This document shows positions 41,257 through 49,950 of a stretch of 53,891 nucleotides of DNA, piece after piece. The notes under the pieces were generated by a model. The model was not told the origin of the DNA. It saw only the letters and a list, made by a program, of their open reading frames with translations, and ran no database searches. Both the position numbers and the translations under genes were made by a program. The stretch comes from Anaerolineae bacterium (GTDB lineage Bacteria > Chloroflexota > Anaerolineae > B4-G1 > SLSP01): contig JAFGSL010000503.1 of assembly GCA_016934645.1 (NCBI GenBank), forward strand, positions 1 to 53,891, written 5' to 3'. The stretch's first letter is position 1; the number at the start of each line of letters is the position of its first letter.

Positions 41257-42435
41257 ATGAAAAAGCCACTCCCCCAAACTCTATGGATCATCACGGCTGT
41301 AACCGGTGCTGCTATCATTGCTGGGAGCATCCTGGGCACGGTGTTAATCTTCATCCTGCCGCAAGCTGCAGAAGGTACACTGGCGCTGATTCTTGTGAGC
41401 CTAGGCTTTGTCGGTTTGTTGCTCGGTTTAGGGCTATTATGGGCAGGATGGTCAGGGTGGCAACGCCTGCCCGCCCCACAGATCTACACCCGCTGGGGAT
41501 GGGCCGCATGCCTCGTTTTGATCATCATGCTTGTGGGAATCGCTTTTCTGATACCAGAGGATTGGCAGCAACACCCCATCTTTGCGCCGTTCCACCTGGG
41601 ATTGGCCGCACTGCCGGCGTTCTTTCTGTTGACCTTGATTGCGCTGACCGCCGGACGCTATCGCGCATTGACCTTTCGAGAATTGATTGCCGCACTGAGC
41701 GGCGGGGCAACTTCCATCGTGATGGCCCTTCCGGTCGAGATTGTCGGTTTCGTGATTAGCGCTATCGTAGTTGCCCTCGTAACACTGATGCTACCGGGCG
41801 GCACGGCAGAAATCAACCGTATGGGTGCGCTGATAGAACATTGGAGGCTGATGCCCCCAACAGACACTGGACAAATGGTAGAAGCCATCGCTTCTCCTGT
41901 CGTGTTGGTCATACTCTTCCTGGTATTTGTCGTCATCGCGCCGGTCGTCGAGGAAATCGGCAAAACACTCGTGATGGGTGTAATGGGAGTCTGGCGTCGT
42001 CCTGGCTTAACGCAGGCGTTCATCTGGGGCGCAGCTTGCGGGCTTGGCTTTGCTATCGTCGAAAGCATCACCAACGGCGCAAGCAGCCTGGGCGAAGTGT
42101 GGGGATGGTTGGGCGGTATGGGTGCGCGAGCGTTCGCCGCTGCTATGCATATGTTGACCAGCGGCATCATAGGTTTGGGATGGGGATTCTTCTGGCGCAA
42201 ACGACGTTGGGTGCTACCGCTCACCTATGCTATCGGCATTTTGTTTCATGGTTTATGGAATCTCAACACCGTTATAACCATCGCAGGCACAGCGATTGGA
42301 ACTGCGACTTCGTCGGTCGGATTCGTTATCGCGACCATTGGAACAGGCCTGATCATCATCCTGGCGCTATTTGCTCCACTGGCGTTGATCAGCATTCCGG
42401 TGTTGCTCCGCGCCTACGAATCGCGAACAGAGTAG
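41257..42435 (+). CDS. PrsW-like membrane protein
   Basis: A 392-aa multispanning protein. PVVEEIGKTLVM, then AACGLGFAIVESITNG and LFHGLWN match the PrsW/CPBP-type conserved Glu-Glu, Glu and His residues of intramembrane proteases and related proteins. In PrsW these residues cleave anti-sigma factors, but substrate cannot be told here. The ATG at 41257 is chosen over an upstream TTG. It is convergent with the WYL regulator, with an 8-base gap. Confidence 0.7.
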   Translation: MKKPLPQTLWIITAVTGAAIIAGSILGTVLIFILPQAAEGTLALILVSLGFVGLLLGLGLLWAGWSGWQRLPAPQIYTRWGWAACLVLIIMLVGIAFLIPEDWQQHPIFAPFHLGLAALPAFFLLTLIALTAGRYRALTFRELIAALSGGATSIVMALPVEIVGFVISAIVVALVTLMLPGGTAEINRMGALIEHWRLMPPTDTGQMVEAIASPVVLVILFLVFVVIAPVVEEIGKTLVMGVMGVWRRPGLTQAFIWGAACGLGFAIVESITNGASSLGEVWGWLGGMGARAFAAAMHMLTSGIIGLGWGFFWRKRRWVLPLTYAIGILFHGLWNLNTVITIAGTAIGTATSSVGFVIATIGTGLIIILALFAPLALISIPVLLRAYESRTE

Positions 42436-42443
42436 GACCAATG

Positions 42444-43412
42444 CTATGGGCGATAAACCCGCAGCGTTTGCTCCGCGAAGTCGGCCAAACTCAGCCGTAG
42501 AGTGTCCGGTTCCAGGACTTCCACCGCGCCACCGAGGGGCAACAACCGCGCACGCGCCGTCTCCAGCGTGTCGAAGGTAAGGTCAAGTATGAACCAGCCT
42601 TCTGCATCCGGCGGACCAGCGTGCGCCAGCGCATCTTGGCTACGGCTGCCCAGGTAAAACGCCAGCCAAGCGCGTGCTTCCGGTGCAATACGCGCCCGCA
42701 CGTAAAACTGCTGATGCCGTTCGGCACGCTCGACGCACCACGCTTTCCAGAAGGCCTCCAAAGCAAAATCGGACGGACGCGTGAAAGATTCCTCGGTCAA
42801 ACGCACATCCATGAATTCACTCACTCGCCAGACGCGGATACGATCACGATAGGCGAAGACCAGATACCATTCCCCTGCTTTCACCACCAGACCATAGGGA
42901 TCGATAGTTTGTTCGAGTTCGACAGAAAAAAGCGGGCGATACTTCACCGTCACCCGGCGATCCTGCCACACAGCCTGGTGAATGATGTGCAGATGCGGTG
43001 TCGGGCTGCCATCGTGCTCCCAGCCCACGGCATCCAGATAAAATCGGTCGCGAACGCGCACCTCATCTCCACGACGAGTAGCAGGTAGCGCAGCAGTAAG
43101 CTTGAGCAGTGCCGCCTTTAGTTCCTGATTCACCCCCAACTCGGCCAGCGGCGTCGGAATGCTGAGCATGAAAAGCGCGCGCACCTCGCCCTCCGAAAGC
43201 CCGGTGAGGCTGGTACGATAACGATCTATCAAGCCATAGCCACCGTCGCGGCCAGGTTCAGCGTAAATGGGGACACCCGCCATCTCCAACGCCTCGATAT
43301 CGCGGTAGATCGTACGCTCAGTGACTTCCAATTCTTTAGCCAGTGCGCGAGCGGACATTTTGCCACGCGTCTGCAATAACATCATCAAGGATAATAAACG
43401 ATCAGCACGCAT
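42444..43412 (-). CDS. WYL-domain transcriptional regulator (YafY-like)
   Basis: A 322-aa protein with an N-terminal DeoR-type HTH (MRADRLLSLMMLLQTRGKMS, LAKELEVTERTIYRDIEAL) and a central WYL domain (VKYRPLFSVELEQTIDPYGLV, WYLVFAYRDRIRVWRVSEF), plus a C-terminal WCX-like region. WYL domains bind nucleic acid or small ligands, and such regulators control neighbouring divergent genes. It is divergent from the GNAT and GyrI-like genes, with a palindrome between them. Confidence 0.9.
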   Translation of the reverse strand: MRADRLLSLMMLLQTRGKMSARALAKELEVTERTIYRDIEALEMAGVPIYAEPGRDGGYGLIDRYRTSLTGLSEGEVRALFMLSIPTPLAELGVNQELKAALLKLTAALPATRRGDEVRVRDRFYLDAVGWEHDGSPTPHLHIIHQAVWQDRRVTVKYRPLFSVELEQTIDPYGLVVKAGEWYLVFAYRDRIRVWRVSEFMDVRLTEESFTRPSDFALEAFWKAWCVERAERHQQFYVRARIAPEARAWLAFYLGSRSQDALAHAGPPDAEGWFILDLTFDTLETARARLLPLGGAVEVLEPDTLRLSLADFAEQTLRVYRP

Positions 43413-43453
43413 AAACTCTCCTTTCCCTTCCAGCGAAATTATACCGCAAAACC

Positions 43454-43470
43454 CTGACAGTAGATGTCAG
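43454..43470. promoter_or_regulatory. Palindromic candidate operator of the WYL regulator
   Basis: CTGACA (43454-43459) and TGTCAG (43465-43470) are perfect inverted copies around a 5-base centre, between the divergent WYL regulator and GNAT genes. It is a good position for autoregulatory binding, but the protein's site preference is unknown. Confidence 0.45.
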
Positions 43471-43475
43471 TGATA

Positions 43476-43503
43476 TTGTCGTATACTTTGAGCGTAGTAT
43501 GAT
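43476..43503 (+). promoter_or_regulatory. Sigma70-type promoter for the GNAT/GyrI-like genes
   Basis: TTGTCG and TATGAT are separated by 16 bases, about 37 bases before the GNAT start at 43540. It lies just after the palindrome at 43454-43470, so a bound regulator could contact the polymerase. Confidence 0.5.
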
Positions 43504-43539
43504 TTTGCCAGCGATGAAAACAAATCTATGGAGGGAATG

Positions 43540-44055
43540 ATGGAGTATTTTGAAGGATTACAGTTCAGAGATTTCGCGGAAACAGATGTGATGCCCTTTA
43601 CTCGCATTATGAAACGTGCCTTCGATGAAGACGCAAGAAGGCATCTGGGAGAAGAAAGTGGTGGTCCGCCTGGATACGATAATGGCGATTTTTTGCGGAA
43701 GTGGGCATTGGACAAAAACAGCACCGCCTACGCAATCTTCAAGGAAACGGTGCCCATCGGCGTCACCGCCATCGGCGTCGTCATCGTCTGGATCAACAGC
43801 AACAACGAGAATTTTCTCGGGAACATTTTCGTCGATCCCGACTTCCAGGATCAAGGGATTGGTTCATTGATATGGAAATTCATCGAACAGAAATACTCAA
43901 ACACAAAGGTATGGCGAACAGAAACACCCGGCTTTTCAAAGAGGAATCACAATTTCTACGTGAACAAGTGTGGTTTTAAGATCGTGAGAATTGAGAACCC
44001 AGGAAACAAATACGAAGAAAGCTACATTCTGGAAAAAGAAATCACGAGGGCATAA
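43540..44055 (+). CDS. GNAT family N-acetyltransferase
   Basis: A 171-aa protein with a GNAT core: an N-terminal QFRDFAETDVMPF, a central FLGNIFVDPDFQDQGIGSLI (acetyl-CoA motif A: Q-x-x-G-I-G) and a terminal FYVNKCGF. Substrate unknown. GGAGGG followed by 4 nt supports the ATG at 43540; upstream ATGs at 43528 and 43537 are alternatives, the first being part of the ribosome binding site. It is divergent from the WYL regulator and 56 bases ahead of the GyrI-like gene. Confidence 0.85.
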   Translation: MEYFEGLQFRDFAETDVMPFTRIMKRAFDEDARRHLGEESGGPPGYDNGDFLRKWALDKNSTAYAIFKETVPIGVTAIGVVIVWINSNNENFLGNIFVDPDFQDQGIGSLIWKFIEQKYSNTKVWRTETPGFSKRNHNFYVNKCGFKIVRIENPGNKYEESYILEKEITRA

Positions 44056-44111
44056 GCATTTGTGCTGACAACCACTGTAACTGATTCCGAACCATTTCTG
44101 GAGGTAAAACG

Positions 44112-44582
44112 ATGAACGAGAACAAAATTCGCATTGTGCAACTAGAACCACTGCGCGTCGCACGCTTTCACGGATTCGGGGAAGGTCCGGAGGGGATTGC
44201 CTGGCAGAAGTTAGTGGACTGGGCTGAGCCACGCGGTCTATTGGACTACACCGAGGAGCATCGTATCTTCGGCTTCAACAACCCGAATCCCGCACCCGGC
44301 AGCCCGAACTACGGCTACGAGTATTGGATCACAGTGACGCCAGATGAGACCGCTGGAGAAACGGTGGAAATTGTGGACTTCCCTGGTGGACTGTACGCCG
44401 TGGCGCAGTGCCCTGTCCGCGACCCGGGCAGTGACATTGGGGCGACGTGGCAGCAACTCGTCGCCTGGCGCGAAGGCAGCCCCTATAAAGCAGCCGAACA
44501 CCAGTGGCTAGAGCAGCATCTTCGGGTCAATGTGCCGGGCAGTAACTTCGATCTTGCGCTTTACTTGCCCATCGCTGAGTAG
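44112..44582 (+). CDS. GyrI-like small-molecule-binding protein
   Basis: A 156-aa protein with the GyrI/AraC effector-binding fold: an N-terminal VQLEPLRVARFHGFGEGPE and C-terminal FPGGLYAVAQCPV and LEQHLRV segments typical of the SHS2 repeats. Such proteins bind or hydrolyse hydrophobic or planar molecules, and often neighbour WYL or AraC regulators. Its place after the GNAT gene, divergent from the WYL regulator, suggests a small stress or drug-response module. Confidence 0.8.
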   Translation: MNENKIRIVQLEPLRVARFHGFGEGPEGIAWQKLVDWAEPRGLLDYTEEHRIFGFNNPNPAPGSPNYGYEYWITVTPDETAGETVEIVDFPGGLYAVAQCPVRDPGSDIGATWQQLVAWREGSPYKAAEHQWLEQHLRVNVPGSNFDLALYLPIAE

Positions 44583-44596
44583 GGAGATGCAACACA

Positions 44597-44631
44597 CAGA
44601 AGCCCCTAAGGAAAGTCTTTAGGGGCTTCTG
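44597..44631. terminator. Bidirectional terminator between GyrI-like and EcfT genes
   Basis: CAGAAGCCCCTAA and TTAGGGGCTTCTG form a perfect 13-bp stem with a 9-base loop. It lies between convergent genes (gyrI-like plus, ecfT minus) and may act in both directions. Confidence 0.8.
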
Positions 44632-44665
44632 TATATGTGAACCGCTTCTGCGCCCAACCCGGATA

Positions 44666-45487
44666 TCACACAAGCACAATCAGCGTCACCAGGGAGACCA
44701 CAAGACCCAGCGCCACGGCATCTGCCCGTTGAAACCGCAGCTCCACCATCGTCGTGCGGCCCTTGCCACCCTGGTAGCCACGCGCCTCCATCGCCAATGC
44801 GAGGTTTTCTGCCCGCTGTAAACCGGCGAGGAACAGCGGCACCAGCAGCGGCAGAGCCTGGCGTGCGCGGCGCAGCAAGCCCCCGCGACCTGTGCCCCAT
44901 TCCGCACCCCGTGAGGCCTGCGACTTGGCGATCCGCTCCGCCTCCTGCGCCAACAAGGGCAGAAAGTGCAACGTCACCTGTACCATCAGAACAAAAGCGT
45001 GCGTGGGCAGGCCAAGCTTTGTCAACGGCGCGAGCAAGGCGTCCAACGCACGCACGATCTCTGTGGTAGAAATGCAGAACGACAGCCAACTGATCGTCAG
45101 GATCAACACGGCAAAGCGCAACACGATCAACGCCCCGCTCAAGAGGCTGGCAGCGGAAACGAATACCGGGCCCCATACCCACAGAGGCATCACATCAGCG
45201 CCACGCGGGCCAAAGAGAATTTGCAGCACCGAGAGAAACACGATGAAAGGCAGTGGTGGGAGCAGTCCCTTCAGCGCATAGCCCAGCGGTATCCGCGCGA
45301 GGGCCAATGCCGCAAGCAACGCGACGAGCGCCATCACCAGTCCAGTCCAGTGTGGCGCGACAGTAACTGCCGCCAATAACAGGAAACCGACCAACAGCCG
45401 CGCGCGCGGATCCAGCCGGTGGATGATGGAACCGGTTGGCAAGTATTGCCCGATCGTCACAAAGCGAAGAAACTCGAAATCGTGCAT
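44666..45487 (-). CDS. ecfT: ECF transporter transmembrane T component (EcfT)
   Basis: A 273-aa protein with six or so membrane segments. It contains the cytoplasmic coupling motifs S-R-G and A-R-G (AKSQASRGAEWG and LALAMEARGYQG), and PRARLLVGF near the start, all typical of EcfT/CbiQ. EcfT joins the two ATPases to a substrate-specific S component for vitamin uptake. It is 6 bases downstream of the fused ATPase gene, so they are one operon. Confidence 0.9.
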   Translation of the reverse strand: MHDFEFLRFVTIGQYLPTGSIIHRLDPRARLLVGFLLLAAVTVAPHWTGLVMALVALLAALALARIPLGYALKGLLPPLPFIVFLSVLQILFGPRGADVMPLWVWGPVFVSAASLLSGALIVLRFAVLILTISWLSFCISTTEIVRALDALLAPLTKLGLPTHAFVLMVQVTLHFLPLLAQEAERIAKSQASRGAEWGTGRGGLLRRARQALPLLVPLFLAGLQRAENLALAMEARGYQGGKGRTTMVELRFQRADAVALGLVVSLVTLIVLV

Positions 45488-45493
45488 AGTGAA

Positions 45494-47239
45494 TCAGCGA
45501 ACAGACACAATCCGTTTAGAGAGGTATCCAATGAGCGCCGCGGACGATACCAAACCCGGCGGCAATGACCAGCCGCGCGCCCGCAGCCCCTCGACTACCT
45601 GCGTGACTACAGGAACGGATAGACCTAACGCGCGTAGTTGCTCACCTTGCGCGAAGACGTCGCGCACACTACCATCGAGGACCGAGCGCCCGCTGTCAAG
45701 AACCGTTACCTGTCCGGTGAGCGCGGCCACATCCTCCATCTGATGCGATGACAGTACCAATGTCATCCCGGTTTCCTTCAGCTTTTGCAGGTGAGACAGC
45801 AATTCGCGGTGCGAAGCAGGATCCAATCCGGCGGTGGGTTCATCGAGCAAGAGCACCGAGGGGCGCAGCGCGAGGATCGCTGCGAGTGCAACTTTGCGCT
45901 TCTCACCGCCGCTCAGCGCGAACGTGAAACGATCCTTGAACGCATTGAAGCCCATCCCTACCAGTTCCATCGCCCAGCGCACACGCTGCCGTAGCGAGTC
46001 ACCAAGCAAACCCTGCAAGCGCGGTCCATAGGCGATCTCATCACCCACGTATTGCTCGAAAATCTGTGCCTCCGGCAACTGGAAGACCAGCCCAACCATC
46101 CGTCGCACCGCCCGCACATCCGTCTGGGAATCGTCAAGCATATAATCGCCGACGCGCACTGTGCCTTCCTGTGGACGTAGCAATCCATTGAGATGCTGCA
46201 TCAGCGTCGATTTGCCGGAGCCGGTTGCACCAAGCAGACCGTGCGCCGATCCTTCGGCTATCTCAAGCATGACGTTCTCGATCGCGCGCTGCGCAAGTGG
46301 CGTGCCCTCCATATAGGTGTGGCCCAAATCGCGCACGGCGATCAACGGCGGCACAATGATCGGAGATTCGGTTTTTCGTGGGATAACGCTTTCGGCATCA
46401 CGATGGGGTAGGGCATCCAATGCCGCAACAAGCGCGGGAACGGTCAACAACCCGGCAGGCAACGCCGGAAAATGCTGCCATAACATATGCGCCAATCCCG
46501 CCGCTGGGGGCAGAGCTAATCCCAAAGTGCACAGGAGCGCCGCATCGGCGAAAACTAGCTCCGGCGGGCCATCGAGTGCCACACCCCCACGCTCCACCAC
46601 AACCACGCGCTGCGCGTCCAAAGCCTCTTCCATGAAGTGGGTAATGGCAATGATCGTCAACCCCGCACGGTGCAAGCTAGTCATCATCTCACGTACTGCG
46701 CGACGTCCAGCAGGATCGAGCATCGCCGTGGCCTCGTCGAAGACAATGCAGCGTGGACGCATCGCCAGCACCCCAGCTAACGCCACGCGCTGCTGTTGCC
46801 CAGCCGAGAGTTGGTGCGGCGGGCGCATGCGCATCTCCCACAGCCCTACCGTTTCCAACGCCTCATCCACGCGCGCGCGGATTTCGCCGGAGGGGACACC
46901 CATATTCTCCACACCGAACGCTACATCTTCCTCCACCAGCGACGCTACAATTTGGTCTTCCGGACGCTGGAAGACCATGCCCACGGTGCGGTGAATCATC
47001 GCGTGCTGTGGCTGATCGCGTGTATTCAGCCCAGCTACGGAGACAACGCCTTCGTCTGGGATAAGGAGTGCGTTGAGGTGCTGCGCCAGCGTCGACTTAC
47101 CGGAGCCATTCGCCCCGACGATGGCGACATACTCCCCTTCTTCGATGCGCAACGATATATCCCGCAACGCGGCGACGCGACCGCCGCCAGGGAGCGGGTA
47201 GGCATAAGTAACGTTGTCAAATTCAATCAATGCAGACAT
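45494..47239 (-). CDS. Fused ECF transporter ATPase (EcfA-EcfA)
   Basis: A 581-aa protein with two complete ABC ATPase domains. The first has Walker A GANGSGKST (about 41-49), LSAGQQQRVALAG and FDEATAMLDP; the second GATGSGKST, LSGGEKRKVALAAIL and LLDEPTAGLDP. In most ECF transporters these are separate EcfA1 and EcfA2 proteins; here they are one chain. The first half has ATAM in place of EPT after the Walker B, as often seen in one subunit. It energises the EcfT and S components, and its gene is divergent from the S component gene, 125 bases away. Confidence 0.92.
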   Translation of the reverse strand: MSALIEFDNVTYAYPLPGGGRVAALRDISLRIEEGEYVAIVGANGSGKSTLAQHLNALLIPDEGVVSVAGLNTRDQPQHAMIHRTVGMVFQRPEDQIVASLVEEDVAFGVENMGVPSGEIRARVDEALETVGLWEMRMRPPHQLSAGQQQRVALAGVLAMRPRCIVFDEATAMLDPAGRRAVREMMTSLHRAGLTIIAITHFMEEALDAQRVVVVERGGVALDGPPELVFADAALLCTLGLALPPAAGLAHMLWQHFPALPAGLLTVPALVAALDALPHRDAESVIPRKTESPIIVPPLIAVRDLGHTYMEGTPLAQRAIENVMLEIAEGSAHGLLGATGSGKSTLMQHLNGLLRPQEGTVRVGDYMLDDSQTDVRAVRRMVGLVFQLPEAQIFEQYVGDEIAYGPRLQGLLGDSLRQRVRWAMELVGMGFNAFKDRFTFALSGGEKRKVALAAILALRPSVLLLDEPTAGLDPASHRELLSHLQKLKETGMTLVLSSHQMEDVAALTGQVTVLDSGRSVLDGSVRDVFAQGEQLRALGLSVPVVTQVVEGLRARGWSLPPGLVSSAALIGYLSKRIVSVR

Positions 47240-47321
47240 TCAACCTCGAAATCACAAGAACGATCCTCCGTAGTATAACACTTTTGTGAGGGTAGACACT
47301 TTATCTTCCTTCAGGTTCAGC

Positions 47322-47327
47322 TATAAT
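47322..47327 (+). promoter_or_regulatory. -10 box of the S-component gene
   Basis: TATAAT lies 37 bases before the ATG at 47365, in the 125-base divergent gap with the fused EcfA gene. The -35 region is weak. Confidence 0.4.
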
Positions 47328-47364
47328 TCTCCTATTCGTTATCCATAAAGAAAGTAGGTGTCCT

Positions 47365-47922
47365 ATGTCGAAAGATAACATTCGTAAAATTGCCATCACT
47401 GGCGTGTTAGGTGCAATTGCGGCCCTGTTGGGCTGGACGCATTGGGGCTTCATCCCCTGGTTTGCCGGTGCCTCATTGACGATTATGCACGTCCCCGTCA
47501 TCATCGGCGCAGTGCTGGAAGGTCCGATCGTGGGCATTGCAATCGGGCTAATCTTCGGCGGATTCAGCATGTTGCAGGCCGCCATCGCACCGCTCGGTCC
47601 CACTGACGTGCTGTTCACCAATCCGCTGATTGCCGTCCTGCCGCGCTTGTTCATCGGGCCGGTCGCGTGGCTAGTCTGGCGCGCCCTGGAACGCAAACCT
47701 GTGCCCGGTTTAATTGTCGCTGGCATCGCTGGAAGCCTCACCAATACCGTACTTGTGCTCGGGATGATCGGGCTACTTGGCGAAGCACCCTGGGGCGTTC
47801 TGTTGCCGCTCGTTGTCGCCAATGGTTTTCCGGAAGCCGCCGCGTCGGCCATCATCACCCTCGCTGTCGTGGCCGCCTGGAAGCAAATCGCTGTTGGCAA
47901 ACAGCAAGGGTCTAAACTCTAG
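47365..47922 (+). CDS. ECF transporter substrate-binding S component
   Basis: A 185-aa protein with six hydrophobic segments and the S-component look (ITGVLGAIAALLGWTHWG, TIMHVPVIIGAVLEGPIVGI). S components bind the vitamin and dock onto EcfT. Gene order suggests niacin because the next genes are nadCA and nadB, but the binding residues cannot be read to a substrate and other vitamins are possible. It is divergent from ecfAA/ecfT, so the two transcripts make one transporter. TAGGTG precedes the ATG. Confidence 0.85.
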   Translation: MSKDNIRKIAITGVLGAIAALLGWTHWGFIPWFAGASLTIMHVPVIIGAVLEGPIVGIAIGLIFGGFSMLQAAIAPLGPTDVLFTNPLIAVLPRLFIGPVAWLVWRALERKPVPGLIVAGIAGSLTNTVLVLGMIGLLGEAPWGVLLPLVVANGFPEAAASAIITLAVVAAWKQIAVGKQQGSKL

Positions 47923-48000
47923 ACTCAATGAAACTAACAGATTTGAACGGACTAGACACTTCAGCTACGTGACTAACGCGACTATTTTTTAGGAGTTCCT

Positions 48001-49920
48001 ATGGATGATAAAACACTACAAGCATTGCTGGACGCAGCGGCGCCGCTGATCGAACTTGCCATCGCCGAGGACATTGGACCAGGCGACGCGACCAGCACGG
48101 CCACGCTCGACCCGAGCATGCTACTGCACGGGCGCATCACGGCCAAGGAGCGCGGAGTGATCGCCGGATTACCGGTGGCTGAAGCCGTCTTCCACCGCGT
48201 CGATCCTGCCATCACCTTAACCGCGCGCGTCACTGACGGACAAGAGGTCGTACCCGGCGAGGTCGTCGCCGACGTCGTCGGACCAGGACCATCGCTACTG
48301 GCGGCTGAACGCCTCGCGCTTAACTTCCTGCAACGGATGTCGGGCATCGCCACAGTCACGCGCAATTTTGCCGCTGCCGTCTCGACCACAAAGGCGACGA
48401 TCCTCGACACGCGCAAGACGCTGCCTGGCTACCGTGTGCTCGACAAGTACGCCGTGCGGATGGGCGGGGGGGGCAATCACCGTATGTCGCTCTTCGACAT
48501 GATGATAGTTAAGGACAACCACATCGACGGCGCAGGCAGCATCGCGCTGGCCGTAGAACGCGCACGCACACAGCATCCCGACCTGCCCATCGAAGTCGAA
48601 GTCCGCGATCTGGAAGAGCTGCGCGAGGCGTTAGCCATCGAACCGCCGCTCAATCGCATTCTGCTGGACAACATGAGCCTCAATATGATGCGCGAGGCCG
48701 TCAGCATCGCTGCTGGTCGTGTCCCGTTGGAAGCCTCTGGCAACGTCACCCGCGCGCGTGTGAAGTCCATCGCCGACACCGGCGTGGACTTCATCTCCGT
48801 CGGTGCGCTCACCCACTCGGTCAAGGCGCTGGACCTAAGCATGAAGATTCAACCCGTCGGCAAGGCGACCGAGATCGACCCGGAAACGCGCATCTGCGAG
48901 GTCAAAGCTGCACTCGGCGACCGGTTGGTCATCCTCGGGCATCACTACCAGCGCGATGCCGTGATTGCCTTCGCTGATTTCCGGGGCGATTCGCTGGAAC
49001 TCTCGCGCCGCGCCGCACAAACGGACGCGGACTACATCGTCTTCTGTGGCGTGCACTTTATGGCCGAGGTCGCCGCCATCCTGGCGAAGCCGGGCCAGCA
49101 TGTGCTCATCCCCGACATCGACGCAGGCTGCTTCCTCGCCGAAACGGCCAGCGAACACCTCGTTGAAGAAGCGTGGAGCATCCTGGATGCTGCGCTCACC
49201 GCCGAGGGCAGCAGCGCCGACGCCGAGATCACGCCCATCACCTACGTCAATTCGGATGCGGCGCTCAAGGCCTTCTGCGGGCGGCATAACGGGACAGTCT
49301 GCACGTCCGGCAACGCGGATAAAGTGCTGAAGTGGGCACTAGGACAACGCCCACGAGTCTTCTTCTTCCCCGATCAACACCTCGGACGCAACACAGCGAA
49401 CAAACTCGGTATCCCGCCGGAGGAAATGCTGCTGTGGAATGTGCGCCGTTCGCCCAGCGCGGAGGCCATCCGTGCGGCGAAAGTCATCCTCTGGCCCGGC
49501 GTGTGCAATGTTCACCAACGTTTCCGACCAGAGCACATCTACAAAATGCGAGAGCGCTATCCCGGCATTCGCGTCATCGTCCACCCGGAGTGCAAAGCCG
49601 AGCTGGTAGCATTGGCCGACGATGCCGGCTCGACGGCCTACATCCTCAAACAGGTGGATGCCGCATCTGCCGGAACGCAGTGGGCCATCGGGACGGAAAG
49701 TCGTCTCGTGCAACGCCTACAAACCGAACATCCCGACCAGCTCATCCTCTCGCTGGCAGACGTGCCACCTTACTGCGCAAACATGAGCCAGATCACGGTC
49801 GATAATCTCGCCGAGGTGATGGACGCCCTGGCACGTGGAGAACTGCGCAACGAAGTCACCGTCGCGCCGGAGACCCGTCGCTGGGCGAAGATTGCGCTGG
49901 AGCGGATGTTATCCTTATGA
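48001..49920 (+). CDS. Fused nicotinate-nucleotide pyrophosphorylase and quinolinate synthase (NadC-NadA)
   Basis: A 639-aa chain. Residues about 5-284 are NadC (quinolinate phosphoribosyltransferase): DTRKTLPGYR (136-145), GGGGNHRM (156-162), KDNHI (171-175). Residues about 296-639 are NadA: ILGHHYQRDAVIAFADFRGDS, with the three iron-sulfur Cys at 349 (FCGVHFMAE), 502 (GVCNVH) and 592 (PPYCANM). NadA makes quinolinate from iminoaspartate and dihydroxyacetone phosphate, and NadC turns it into nicotinate mononucleotide, so the fusion joins successive steps. AGGAG with 5-nt spacing supports the ATG. NadB lies downstream, after two unrelated genes. Confidence 0.95.
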   Translation: MDDKTLQALLDAAAPLIELAIAEDIGPGDATSTATLDPSMLLHGRITAKERGVIAGLPVAEAVFHRVDPAITLTARVTDGQEVVPGEVVADVVGPGPSLLAAERLALNFLQRMSGIATVTRNFAAAVSTTKATILDTRKTLPGYRVLDKYAVRMGGGGNHRMSLFDMMIVKDNHIDGAGSIALAVERARTQHPDLPIEVEVRDLEELREALAIEPPLNRILLDNMSLNMMREAVSIAAGRVPLEASGNVTRARVKSIADTGVDFISVGALTHSVKALDLSMKIQPVGKATEIDPETRICEVKAALGDRLVILGHHYQRDAVIAFADFRGDSLELSRRAAQTDADYIVFCGVHFMAEVAAILAKPGQHVLIPDIDAGCFLAETASEHLVEEAWSILDAALTAEGSSADAEITPITYVNSDAALKAFCGRHNGTVCTSGNADKVLKWALGQRPRVFFFPDQHLGRNTANKLGIPPEEMLLWNVRRSPSAEAIRAAKVILWPGVCNVHQRFRPEHIYKMRERYPGIRVIVHPECKAELVALADDAGSTAYILKQVDAASAGTQWAIGTESRLVQRLQTEHPDQLILSLADVPPYCANMSQITVDNLAEVMDALARGELRNEVTVAPETRRWAKIALERMLSL

Positions 49921-49950
49921 AAACCGCATTCTGCAAAAGGTAGGTCAACC

